From the NCBI GenBank assembly GCA_028819575.1, contig JAPPLB010000071.1, positions 1 to 42,134 of the forward strand: DNA of 42,134 bases, read 5' to 3'. Of this stretch, positions 11,810 to 19,909 are shown in pieces. The stretch is from Bryobacterales bacterium. Its GTDB lineage: Bacteria; Acidobacteriota; Terriglobia; Bryobacterales; UBA6623. The notes beneath the pieces were generated by a model that ran no database searches, was not told where the DNA came from, and was given only the letters and a program-made list of their open reading frames with translations. Each line of letters opens with the position of its first letter. The stretch's first letter is position 1. The position numbers and the translations under genes are program-made.

Positions 11810-12568
11810 ATGCATCCGTCCCGCAGCGTGCTCAATACACGGGTCGAGCACCTCCGCTGCAATCACACTTCCGGCGCACTGAACTTGGCGCTCGAAGCCA
11901 TCGACCTGGCGGGAGCCTGGAAGGAGGCCGGCATGGACCTGCACGTCCTCGCTGCGCAGCTTGAAAGGATGCATCCCGCGATAGCTGCCGTTCGCAATGT
12001 TGGCCGTCTCTTGCTTGAGGATCCGCCGACTGCCTGGAGACGACTCGAAGACTTGGCGCGATCGTTACGAGAGGGAAATCAACGCATCGCGGCACATCTG
12101 AAGGCACTCATCGCACCTGCCGCGACGATCATTACGCTCAGCAACAGCTCCACCGTACGGCATGCACTCATTTCCCTCCGGGCGGCAAACGTCTTCGTCA
12201 TGGAATCGCTCCCAGGGATGGAAGGACGGTCTATGGTCCAATCCGTTGAGAAAAAGCTCAAAGTTGTTGGTGGGCGCGTTCAATTGATCCCCGACTCCGT
12301 GATCGGCAACGTCGTTCCGCAAGTGGATTGCGCTCTTGTCGGCATCGACACTTTCGACCTCTCGGGGGCCATCTATCACAAGGTAGGAACGTTGCCTCTC
12401 GCGCTGTGCTGTCGTCAGTTCGACAAGCCTCTCTATGCGGCAGGTCACAGCCTGAAGTGCGTTGACGGACCGCTAGGCGCAGTTCCTGAGTCCGACAAAC
12501 CGCTCTCCGCACAAATCTTCGATCTCACGCCGCCCCAACTCATCACGCGCATCATTACCGAAGAATAG
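11810..12568 (+). CDS. eIF2B-like / ribose-1,5-bisphosphate isomerase-type protein
   Basis: This 252-residue protein belongs to the family that unites eIF2B alpha/beta/delta subunits, MtnA and ribose-1,5-bisphosphate isomerases. Visible landmarks are TIITLSNSSTVRHAL, the substrate-loop-like ESLPGMEG and the DCALVGIDTFDLSGAIYHKVGT segment with its conserved Asp and Lys. It is shorter than MtnA (about 350 residues), lacking part of the N-terminal region. No methionine-salvage or pentose-phosphate gene is nearby, so the substrate cannot be told from context; a sugar-phosphate isomerase is the natural guess. Confidence 0.8.
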   Translation: MHPSRSVLNTRVEHLRCNHTSGALNLALEAIDLAGAWKEAGMDLHVLAAQLERMHPAIAAVRNVGRLLLEDPPTAWRRLEDLARSLREGNQRIAAHLKALIAPAATIITLSNSSTVRHALISLRAANVFVMESLPGMEGRSMVQSVEKKLKVVGGRVQLIPDSVIGNVVPQVDCALVGIDTFDLSGAIYHKVGTLPLALCCRQFDKPLYAAGHSLKCVDGPLGAVPESDKPLSAQIFDLTPPQLITRIITEE

Positions 12569-12600
12569 AGGAAGAGGACTTCCGTTCCGTCGAACGGGTC

Positions 12601-12780
12601 AGCCTGCATGTCTCACCACGCGGAGATGTGAAGTGCGTGAGAAGGCCGTCAGGACGAGGAGCGCGCCGCTTGGCGCGCGCAGGCATACTTGACAGTACGT
12701 TGAGCACGGCAAGCAAGCGCAACGAAGTCATGGCGGTCGTATCACGTGCTTCGACCGTCGGGTGGTGAGAAATGCAGGCT
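12601..12780 (+). mobile_element. 180-bp element with terminal inverted repeats, copy 2 (complete)
   Basis: The left end AGCCTGCATGTCTCACCAC and the right end GTGGTGAGAAATGCAGGCT are inverted copies with one mismatch over 19 bp. The interior is also partly self-complementary (left arm around GAAGTGCGTGA, right arm around TCACGTGCTTC), and a GCGCGCC-GCTT-GGCGCGC hairpin lies inside. It encodes no convincing protein and resembles a MITE or a large REP-like element. It lies 32 bp after the eIF2B-like gene within the 337-bp gap before the MocA-type gene. Confidence 0.85.
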
Positions 12781-12905
12781 AGCGCCGTCTGGCCCGATGC
12801 TGTCACTCCATGAACCCATGACAACCGAGACAGGTGGTTAGGCAAAGTACGTTAGAATGACCCCAGGGCTTAATTGCCCGCATTCTCCCGATTTAGAGGG
12901 CTTCC

Positions 12906-14357
12906 ATGGCCGATTTCGAAAAGCAGCACTCCCCGGATCACAGCGGAAACAACAATGGTGTAAACCGCCGCCACTTTGTGCACACGGCCGGAGCGGCGAG
13001 CGCAGCAGCAATCCTTCCCAAGGCGAAGGGTGCTCCACTGGTACGTACTGCGAAAGCCGCCGGAATGCAGGTCAACTATGGCTTCATCGGTCCCGGCAGC
13101 CGCGGGTTCCGCCTATTGAAGCGGCACCTGCAGCACATCGAGATCGGCAATTGCGTCGGCATCTGTGACATCTACCAGCCCAATCTGCAGAAGGCCGTCG
13201 ATCTCTTCAATGGCAAACCCAATTCCTACACCGACTACCGCAAGCTCCTTGAACAGAAGGACATCGAAGCCGTCTTCATCACGACCCCGCTCTTCATGCA
13301 TTTCCCCGTCATGAGGGATGCGCTCGAAGCAGGCAAGCACGTCTTCTGCGAGAAATCTCTTGTCTTCAAACCGGAAGAAGTGCACGCTGTTCGAGAGCTT
13401 CATGAAAAGCATCCGAATCAGGTGATCCAGGTCGGGCTGCAACGGCGCTACAGCTCCTTCTACCGCACTGCCAAGGAGATGATCGACAAGGGCGTAATCG
13501 GTAAGATCACGCATGTCCAGGCTCAGTGGCACCGCAACAAGAGCTGGCGGCGCGGTGTAAAAGATCCGAGCCGCGAAGAACAGATCAACTGGCGTATGTA
13601 CCGCAAGTATTCCGGTGGACTCTGCGCTGAACTGATGTCACACCAAGTCGATGTCGCAGACTGGATGATCGGCTCAAAGCCAAAGTCAGTGATGGGAGTC
13701 GGCGGAATTGACTATTGGAAAGATGGTCGCGATATATACGACAACATTTCCCTCATCTTTACATACCCCGAGGGCGAAAAACTTCAGTACAGCTCGATCA
13801 TGACCAACCGGCACATCGAGGGCCGCCGCACTCCCGGCGACGGCTGCCGCGAGATCATCATGGGTACAGACGGTGCGATCGAGATTACTCTCATCCCGGG
13901 CGGAGAAGGCATGTGGTTCCGCGACCCCATGCGCGAGAAAATGGGCGAACAGAAAGAAGTCGAAGAAGCCTGGATTGCCGGAGCCACGGTAGCTGACATG
14001 GTCGAACAGGGCGAAGGCCTGCCGATTATCCCGGGCGCGCAGGATCTCAATTCGGGCGACGTTGGTTTCATCGAAAAGGAAGTCGAGTTTGCCAAACGGT
14101 GGCTCTACAACAAGGGAATCATGGCTCCGAAGGAAGATCGAGACCCTGAGTACAAGGAGCTCGAGAGCTTCCTCCTCGCTGTCCGCGACGGCGGCAAGCC
14201 CAAGGCCGATGTCGAAGTGGGGTTGCAGGACTCGGTTGCCGTGATTCTCGCCAACCACTGCATGGACGAAGAGCGAAAGGTCTACTTTTCTGAAATTGAG
14301 CAGATGGGCGTCGATGGTGTCCAACTGACGAAGAGCACAGGTTCGAACACTGCCTGA
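12906..14357 (+). CDS. Tat-exported Gfo/Idh/MocA family oxidoreductase
   Basis: This 483-residue protein has a twin-arginine signal (NRRHFVHTAGAASAAA) and then an N-terminal Rossmann fold (VNYGFIGPGSRG). The GKHVFCEKSLVF segment with the conserved E-K pair and the C-terminal alpha/beta domain are typical of Gfo/Idh/MocA oxidoreductases. Members oxidise sugars or sugar derivatives, or act without net redox, using tightly bound NAD(P). Export by Tat fits a folded, cofactor-loaded enzyme. AGAGGG lies about 6 nt before the ATG, and a TAGAAT box at 12853-12858 could be its -10. The substrate is unknown. Confidence 0.9.
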   Translation: MADFEKQHSPDHSGNNNGVNRRHFVHTAGAASAAAILPKAKGAPLVRTAKAAGMQVNYGFIGPGSRGFRLLKRHLQHIEIGNCVGICDIYQPNLQKAVDLFNGKPNSYTDYRKLLEQKDIEAVFITTPLFMHFPVMRDALEAGKHVFCEKSLVFKPEEVHAVRELHEKHPNQVIQVGLQRRYSSFYRTAKEMIDKGVIGKITHVQAQWHRNKSWRRGVKDPSREEQINWRMYRKYSGGLCAELMSHQVDVADWMIGSKPKSVMGVGGIDYWKDGRDIYDNISLIFTYPEGEKLQYSSIMTNRHIEGRRTPGDGCREIIMGTDGAIEITLIPGGEGMWFRDPMREKMGEQKEVEEAWIAGATVADMVEQGEGLPIIPGAQDLNSGDVGFIEKEVEFAKRWLYNKGIMAPKEDRDPEYKELESFLLAVRDGGKPKADVEVGLQDSVAVILANHCMDEERKVYFSEIEQMGVDGVQLTKSTGSNTA

Positions 14358-14840
14358 CAAGCGACGGCCGTAACGCTATATTTCTTCGTATGACGTGGAG
14401 AACCGTTGCTGGAGTTCATCCTTCGCATTCGCGGGGCGCAAGGATTGGCTTGTCCGAATCCGTTCCATCGGGGCTCGACGTTTCCCTGCCGAGCAGCCCA
14501 GGTGGTCGCTGCTCCGTCCGCTTTGGCAGTTTGTCACCAGAGTGCTTCCGACCATGTCGTTATCTTTCTGAACCACCTTGGTTGCTGCAAATCGAAGCAG
14601 TCGTTCTTGGCGGGCTATGGGCTCTCTGGGAGAAGGCGCCGCTACCTTACGCACTGAGTGAGCTAGGTCAGCCCCAGATCAGACTGGTTCAAGCCGGTTC
14701 AATACCCCAATAGATCAATACCGTCAGACGGAATGAAACCAAGGAGCCTGACCGAAGATTGGTATCATTCTGAACAACCAACTGCCGGGCATTGCCCCCG
14801 GCGAGATCGTGGCAACGTGTTCTGATCCCAGAACGGGCTG
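14358..14840. other. 483-bp gap between convergent genes
   Basis: Short frames on both strands overlap here, but none shows family features or convincing codon pattern. A weak CCGGG/CCCGG hairpin lies near 14790. I see no repeat shared with the rest of the window. It may be a decayed gene, but I cannot support that. Confidence 0.5.
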
Positions 14841-15338
14841 CTATCGCTTCCACCACTGCTCAGCAACTAGCTTGACGGTCCCTCCGACCCGCAGTAGCTC
14901 CTCAAGTTTGCCGACGGCGACCCCGAAGACCGGATGTTGGAGACTTGGCGAAAGCTCTGCTAAGGGTGCAAGCACAAATCTTCGCTGGTGCAATCGCGGG
15001 TGGGGGATCACGAGGTCTTGCTCTCTGACGATCCACTGATCGTAGAGAAGAATGTCGAGATCGAGGGTGCGAGGCTCGTTCCTGGACCGGCGGACCCGCT
15101 CCCGTTCATCTTCGATATCGTGGAGGAGGCACAGCACCTCTCGTGGCGGGAGTGAGGTTTCGATGAGGACCACGGCGTTCAAAAACTCGTAGGGCCCGGC
15201 ATCATCTACTGGCTCTGTCTCGTAGAGAGAGGAGACCTTCTTTACCGCACAGGATGTATCGAGTCTGTCAAGCGCCCGGCACAGATGCTCAAGGCGGTCA
15301 CCGAGATTGGAGCCGAGCCCGATGTAGGTCTCAGCCAT
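14841..15338 (-). CDS. folK: 6-hydroxymethyl-7,8-dihydropterin pyrophosphokinase
   Basis: This 165-residue enzyme (HPPK) transfers pyrophosphate from ATP to hydroxymethyl-dihydropterin, the step before DHPS in folate synthesis. The N-terminal YIGLGSNLGDR, the signature PRTLDLDILLYD and IPHPRLHQRRFVLAPLAEL are all clear. I chose the ATG at 15338 because homology starts directly after it; the longer frame begins with folB coding sequence read in another frame. It overlaps the end of folB by 8 nt and is the last gene of folP-folB-folK. Confidence 0.95.
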   Translation of the reverse strand: MAETYIGLGSNLGDRLEHLCRALDRLDTSCAVKKVSSLYETEPVDDAGPYEFLNAVVLIETSLPPREVLCLLHDIEDERERVRRSRNEPRTLDLDILLYDQWIVREQDLVIPHPRLHQRRFVLAPLAELSPSLQHPVFGVAVGKLEELLRVGGTVKLVAEQWWKR

Positions 15339-15690
15339 CGCGCTTTCTGGTGATTTCGACGGCGGCGTATTCGATGAACTTGTCCGAAAAGGCTCCTGGC
15401 TTGGCAACACGCACGGTTATCGAATCTACAGGGAAGCCAGCAAGCACTTCCGCGGCAACTGTCTCCGCCACGGCTTCGATCAGATGAAATGGCTGCGTCA
15501 GGATCGTTTTGATCTGCTGAACCACCGCGGCATAGCAAATCGTCTTGGAGAGGTCATCGTCTTGACCCGCCTCCCGCAGGTCGCAGGTCAGCGTGATGTC
15601 GAACACTAGTTCCTGGGACTGTGCTCTTTCTTCTTCGGAGACGCCGATGTATGCCGGCAGACGTGCCCTGCTGATAAGGATTCGATCCAT
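15331..15690 (-). CDS. folB: Dihydroneopterin aldolase
   Basis: This 119-residue enzyme cleaves dihydroneopterin to hydroxymethyl-dihydropterin and glycolaldehyde. The sequence shows PAYIGVSEEERAQSQEL near the N-terminus, a middle LIEAVAETVAAEVL helix and the C-terminal VRVAKPGAFSDKF active-site strand. Two adjacent ATGs (15693 and 15690) overlap the folP stop as ATGATGA, implying coupled translation. Its end overlaps folK by 8 nt. Confidence 0.95.
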   Translation of the reverse strand: MDRILISRARLPAYIGVSEEERAQSQELVFDITLTCDLREAGQDDDLSKTICYAAVVQQIKTILTQPFHLIEAVAETVAAEVLAGFPVDSITVRVAKPGAFSDKFIEYAAVEITRKRDG

Positions 15691-16532
15691 CATGCACTCC
15701 GGATCGCTTCTGCGACCTGCACCGCCTGCCTGCATTCCTTCACGTCGTGAACACGGACGACATCTGCTCCGTTCAGCACGGCGATTGCCGTAGCGGCCAG
15801 CGTTCCGGGTAGCCGCTCATCGACCGGCGCGCCTGTGATCTGTCCGATCGACGACTTCCTGGACACGCCGATCAGCACCGGATACGGCAATTCCTTGAAC
15901 TCGGAGAGCCGGCGCAACAGAGTCATGTTGTGTGCAACCGTCTTGCCGAATCCGATTCCCGGATCGATGACCACCTGACGTACCCCGGACTGCTCCGCTG
16001 CAAGAGCCCTCCTCGACAGAAAGTCTTTCACGTCCGAAACGACATCGCCATACGAAGGGTTTTCCTGCATGGTTTTCGGCTCACCTTTCATGTGCATGAT
16101 GACCGCGGGAACATCATGGCGGGCCACTACCTGTCGCATGTCGGCATAGCGCAATCCAGTGATGTCGTTGACCATGGTTGCGCCGAGATCGAGGCAACGG
16201 TCCGCGGTGCGGGGCTTGTAGGTATCGATTGAAATTGGGACATGCAGATTCTTCACCAGGGCAGAGACCACAGGCCCAACCCTATTCAATTCCTCTTCCT
16301 CGGTCACTGGATCCGAGCCCGGCCGCGAGCTTTCTCCGCCCACGTCGACAATGTCGGCACCCTCTTCGACAAGGCGTTTCGCATGCTCGACGGCACACTC
16401 TGTAGCAAGAAACAATCCGCCGTCAGAAAAAGAATCGGGCGTCACGTTGACGACGCCCATGATCAGAGTGCGATGTAGCAACAGAGTGCGCCGGCCACAT
16501 TGGATCGTCCTGACAGAAGCCGGGGCGGACAT
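15690..16532 (-). CDS. folP: Dihydropteroate synthase
   Basis: This 280-residue enzyme condenses p-aminobenzoate with hydroxymethyl-dihydropterin pyrophosphate and is the sulfonamide target. The motifs IMGVVNVTPDSFSDGG, GADIVDVGGESSRPG, DPGIGFGKT, IGVSRKSSIG and the final RVHDV are intact. The ATG at 16532 lies 7 nt after the M81 peptidase stop; a longer frame (to 16583) would overlap that gene and adds non-homologous residues. It leads folP-folB-folK and may be co-transcribed with the peptidase. Confidence 0.95.
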   Translation of the reverse strand: MSAPASVRTIQCGRRTLLLHRTLIMGVVNVTPDSFSDGGLFLATECAVEHAKRLVEEGADIVDVGGESSRPGSDPVTEEEELNRVGPVVSALVKNLHVPISIDTYKPRTADRCLDLGATMVNDITGLRYADMRQVVARHDVPAVIMHMKGEPKTMQENPSYGDVVSDVKDFLSRRALAAEQSGVRQVVIDPGIGFGKTVAHNMTLLRRLSEFKELPYPVLIGVSRKSSIGQITGAPVDERLPGTLAATAIAVLNGADVVRVHDVKECRQAVQVAEAIRSA

Positions 16533-16539
16533 CGCGACG

Positions 16540-18078
16540 CTATTCGAGACCAAAGAGCGGACGGCGAACTCGCTTGTATTCAAACTGAGCCGGATTCACA
16601 GCCGTAGCGCCAGGGCTGTCGACTTCAATCATGACTCCGGCGATCGGCTCGTAAGCTGCCCTTGGGGCAATGCAGCCCTTGGCGACGAGGATCCTCTGCC
16701 GCTTTGGATAGAGGCCATTGCTGATGAGTTGATGCAGGCTGTTCGGACTCGACCTCCTCTCTGTCAGAAGCACCAGATTCGGCATGTCCAGCTCTGAACC
16801 TTCTACGAGAATCACCGCCGTGAGACCCATTGACCAGTAACGTCCACCGCCATGACGCACTTCCGGTTCGATATACCGACCCTCGTGCAACGACCGGACT
16901 CGGCCTCTCACACGCACCGGCTTGCCGTGCATATGGTCCGTTTTGCCTCCGATCGGCATGTCGAATGTGCCGCCAACACCGATCTCAAACGCCCTCTTGG
17001 TTGCCTCCGGATCGGCCATCACGACTACCCAACCCTCTGCTTTCTGTTTGATCAACTCGTCGAGAATAAATGTGCTGTCTCCAGGCGTGCCGCCGCCGAT
17101 GTTGTCCCCCATATCGATGAGTACTGCCGGGTACTTGCCGCCTTCCATCGCTGCCTTGACGGCTTCAGCAGGTGTGGGGACGTTCAACTCCAATCTGTCC
17201 CGCGTGTCCCACAGCATGTCGCTCAGACGCTGCGCTTCCTGCTTTGCCAGTTCAGGATCGTTGTTCGTCACTACGGACACGCTTGGTCCCATCCAGGGAA
17301 CATCGGCGTACTGATAGCCGCCCGAAACGCTGACTGCCAGGATCTTTTCGTTTTCTTCCAGGTTGCGGCTTTCGCGGACAATCGGCGCCAGCGGCTCAAT
17401 CGAGGTGTATTGATAGACGATGTTGTACATCATCGGCGGCTTGACGATTGCCATTGTCGGTTTCATTTCACCTCGAACTATGCCCGACATAATGCGCGCC
17501 GCCTGAACGCCGCGCTCTTTGGTGTCGAGATGAGGGTTCTCTTTGTAAGTGATCAGTGCATTGCAGTACCTGGTCATGTCGGGGTCGACATTGGCGTGAA
17601 AGTCATGCGTAACGATGATCGGGATGTCAGGACCCATGGCATCACGGACGCGGCGCGTCAACTCCAGATCACCGCTTGGATAACTCTCAACAACCATCGC
17701 TCCATGCAGGGCCAAAAAAACACCGTCGAGTTCGGGAGCCGCTTTCAACTGCTCGATGATCTTCGCTGTGAGATAGTGGAACGCCTTGTCGGTTACTGGT
17801 CCCTTCGGTTGCGCCCTGACAGCCGTTGTCGGGTAAAGGTCAAGACCGAATCGCTTGGCGCCCTCGATGTAACCGCTGATCGTTGTATTGGCCTTGGCGT
17901 AGTAGTCGATGAATTGCTCTCGCGATCTCCGGGGCTTGTAGTTGAAGTCCTCGAGCCTGGTCTTGAGTACGTTGAAGGAATTTGATTCGTGGCTGATTCC
18001 TGCGATGGCGACGAGCGGCTTGTCAGTCTGTGCTGCCAGCACTGTAGCGCTCAAGACAAAAAAAGCGAGGAATTTCAT
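16540..18078 (-). CDS. M81 (MlrC-like) metallopeptidase family protein, secreted
   Basis: This 512-residue protein has a signal peptide (MKFLAFFVLSATVLAAQ) followed by an M81/MlrC domain, named after an enzyme of microcystin breakdown. Landmarks are AGISHESNSFN, DGVFLALHGAMV, IIVTHDFHANVDPDM and the later DMGDNIGGGTPGDS, which supply candidate Zn-binding Asp/His residues. The ATG at 18078 is preceded by GAGGG at about 6 nt and starts the signal peptide directly, so I prefer it to 18105. M81 proteins are common outside cyanotoxin degraders, so the substrate is likely a modified or small peptide. It ends 7 nt before folP. Confidence 0.85.
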   Translation of the reverse strand: MKFLAFFVLSATVLAAQTDKPLVAIAGISHESNSFNVLKTRLEDFNYKPRRSREQFIDYYAKANTTISGYIEGAKRFGLDLYPTTAVRAQPKGPVTDKAFHYLTAKIIEQLKAAPELDGVFLALHGAMVVESYPSGDLELTRRVRDAMGPDIPIIVTHDFHANVDPDMTRYCNALITYKENPHLDTKERGVQAARIMSGIVRGEMKPTMAIVKPPMMYNIVYQYTSIEPLAPIVRESRNLEENEKILAVSVSGGYQYADVPWMGPSVSVVTNNDPELAKQEAQRLSDMLWDTRDRLELNVPTPAEAVKAAMEGGKYPAVLIDMGDNIGGGTPGDSTFILDELIKQKAEGWVVVMADPEATKRAFEIGVGGTFDMPIGGKTDHMHGKPVRVRGRVRSLHEGRYIEPEVRHGGGRYWSMGLTAVILVEGSELDMPNLVLLTERRSSPNSLHQLISNGLYPKRQRILVAKGCIAPRAAYEPIAGVMIEVDSPGATAVNPAQFEYKRVRRPLFGLE

Positions 18079-18413
18079 AACGGCCCTCATGAGTAACTGA
18101 CGCACTTTATACTAGCCAACCTGGCGCGGTTCTCCTCGTGTGCAATGAAGCGGCATGTCAGGAACAAGAGCCTCCGTCACGAGCTTGGCACGGAGCACTC
18201 TGACAATATTGAGATGGTGAGCGCACTCTGCGCCCATTTGATGAGTGAAGATCGAAGGGGCGTTTGCCCAAGTCCATTTCGAGTATCCGTACAGGTTGGA
18301 CCAGACAAAATAGTGGCTCGTGGTCTTCGTCTCGTGGGATGCATAGCACGGATAGGACGGTGCTGGTCGCGGCAAGTTTCTTGGTTCGGTCAAAGTCCGG
18401 AACGAGAAATGAC
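18079..18413. other. 335-bp gap with a weakly coding-looking minus-strand frame
   Basis: A minus-strand frame at 18112-18393 (TTG start, about 93 codons) contains an unusually protein-like aromatic stretch (SHYFVWSNLYGYSKWTWANA), but I recognise no family and see no ribosome-binding site. It could be a gene remnant or chance. A TATAAAG motif near 18107-18113 on the minus strand could serve the M81 gene, without a clear -35. Confidence 0.3.
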
Positions 18414-19667
18414 CTAAGCACTCACCGGTGGATCGGTGTTCGGCGCGCCCGCGCAGAACGACGAGTGCTTTGGCACCCAGTAGCGGATGTTCAACTCGGG
18501 AGTCTCCAACCTCTTGTAACCCTGAAAGCGGGATTCGAGTGCAAAGTCGAGAGTGGCGCTTGTCAGCAAAGTCCGCTCCACGGGATACGTGGCGACGCCG
18601 GACTCAAACATCTTCTCGATGTTCATTGTGAGACAGGCAAAGTGGCGATGCGGCTTGCCGCTTTGGAGCCACATCAGCGTCGAGACCGGCTGGCTCCATC
18701 CTTCTACATCGATCGCAACAGTGAAGTCACGGACTCCGCCTGTCAGCAGGAAAGCCGCGGCTTGTAAGCCGTCCCGGTAGTCGACGAGAAACACTGCCGG
18801 CTCCCTGACGTTTTGCCGCAGATCGCCAGTGGTGCGTGTCTCGCTATGCGAGATGGCACGCTCAAAGAGCCGCCGCGCCCAAGGGGTGCTGTCGAGAAAG
18901 TCCCACACAGACTGATTCTGAAGACACTGAACTGCCTTGACACCGGTTTCACCGCCTCGCCGCCGCTCGACCATGCATTGCAACGACTCCAGCAGGTGGA
19001 AACCGTAGATGTCGAGCCCGCTGAAGCTGATTGCAACGGCCTTCGTCGCCTTCTCGCCCCAAGGGAAATCGATCGCCGGCTTACGATGGCTCACCGGCAC
19101 CGACGAACCGGCCATCATCGGAAAACCCATCTCGCGTGAGATTTCGACCATGCGCTTCGCTTTTATCCAGCTATAGGAAAGATGTTTGTCGTTGAAAACG
19201 GGCGCCGTTTGGCCCGTCTGCCGAAAGACATCGGTGATCTCGAGGAATAGCTCGAAGCGCGGGTAAAGCTTCTGCGCCTTGTCGTTCATGGGATAGTCGC
19301 CATGCTCTCCGATCAGCAGCACGCCGTCAACGGCCAGCTCACCCGTGCCGAGCGTAAGCGCCTCGTAGATCGTGCGGTAGATCGGCACCTTGTGTTTTGC
19401 CGCCATGGCACGACTCATGTCGTTGTCGGGCACCTGCGCGGTATACATCGACACCAGCTTTGAGCGCGGCCCAGGTGACTTGCCGTCTTGCAACCAACCT
19501 TCGAGGTACTTGCCGACAATGACGTCCGAGTGCGAGTTCGGTCTATAAACCGTCATGATCGCGGCAACCTTCTTCGGTACTCCGGAGGCTTGCGCCGGCA
19601 TCAACCTGGAACTCATCGCGGCAGCGCCCATAGCCAAGCCGGAAGAGATAAAAGTTCTACGCTTCAC
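18414..19667 (-). CDS. Exported protein of unknown family, paralog B
   Basis: This 417-residue protein has a twin-arginine-like leader (KRRTFISSGLAMGAAAM). I start it at the GTG at 19667, preceded by AAGGG; the longer frame to 19841 reads through the inverted-repeat element and is not credible. It is closely similar along its whole length to the neighbour at 19908-21155, sharing blocks such as SMYTAQVPDNDMSRA, VDGVLLIGEHGDYP, FNDKHLSYSWIKAKRMVEIS and YPVERTLL. The N-terminal AAIMTVYRPNSHSDVIVGKY could be a Rossmann-like strand-helix unit, loosely like Gfo/Idh proteins. The function is unknown. Confidence 0.8.
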   Translation of the reverse strand: MKRRTFISSGLAMGAAAMSSRLMPAQASGVPKKVAAIMTVYRPNSHSDVIVGKYLEGWLQDGKSPGPRSKLVSMYTAQVPDNDMSRAMAAKHKVPIYRTIYEALTLGTGELAVDGVLLIGEHGDYPMNDKAQKLYPRFELFLEITDVFRQTGQTAPVFNDKHLSYSWIKAKRMVEISREMGFPMMAGSSVPVSHRKPAIDFPWGEKATKAVAISFSGLDIYGFHLLESLQCMVERRRGGETGVKAVQCLQNQSVWDFLDSTPWARRLFERAISHSETRTTGDLRQNVREPAVFLVDYRDGLQAAAFLLTGGVRDFTVAIDVEGWSQPVSTLMWLQSGKPHRHFACLTMNIEKMFESGVATYPVERTLLTSATLDFALESRFQGYKRLETPELNIRYWVPKHSSFCAGAPNTDPPVSA

Positions 19668-19728
19668 CGTTCGTGCCTTTCCCTTCGAGAATCCCGATGG
19701 TATGTGGAGCTTAATAAGGAAGTCGGTT

Positions 19729-19909
19729 AGCCTGTATTTCTCACCACGCGGCGAGGCGAAGTGCGTGAGAGGGCCGCCAGGACGAGGCGCGAGCCGCTTG
19801 GCGCGTGCAGGCGTACTTGAACCGTACGTTGAGCACGGCAAGCAAGCGCAACGAAGTCCTGGCGGTCGTATCGTGTGCTTCGACCGTCGGGTGCTGAGAA
19901 ATGCAGGTT
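19729..19909 (+). mobile_element. Inverted-repeat element, copy 3 (complete)
   Basis: This copy matches copy 2 along its whole length. The left end AGCCTGTATTTCTCACCAC and right end GTGCTGAGAAATGCAGGTT are inverted with a few mismatches. Some arm differences from copy 2 are compensatory: copy 2 pairs GTCAGGAC against GCCATGAC, copy 3 pairs GCCAGGAC with itself. It lies between the two exported paralogs, and its right edge supplies two bases of the stop codon of paralog A. Confidence 0.85.

Noticed and set aside
12555..12845. 96-codon minus-strand frame
   Set aside because: It is read from inside the inverted-repeat element; a similar translation appears in copy 3 only because the DNA is shared.
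19668..19841. N-terminal extension of exported paralog B
   Set aside because: The extension reads through part of the repeat element. The GTG at 19667, with a ribosome-binding site and a signal peptide, is the better start.
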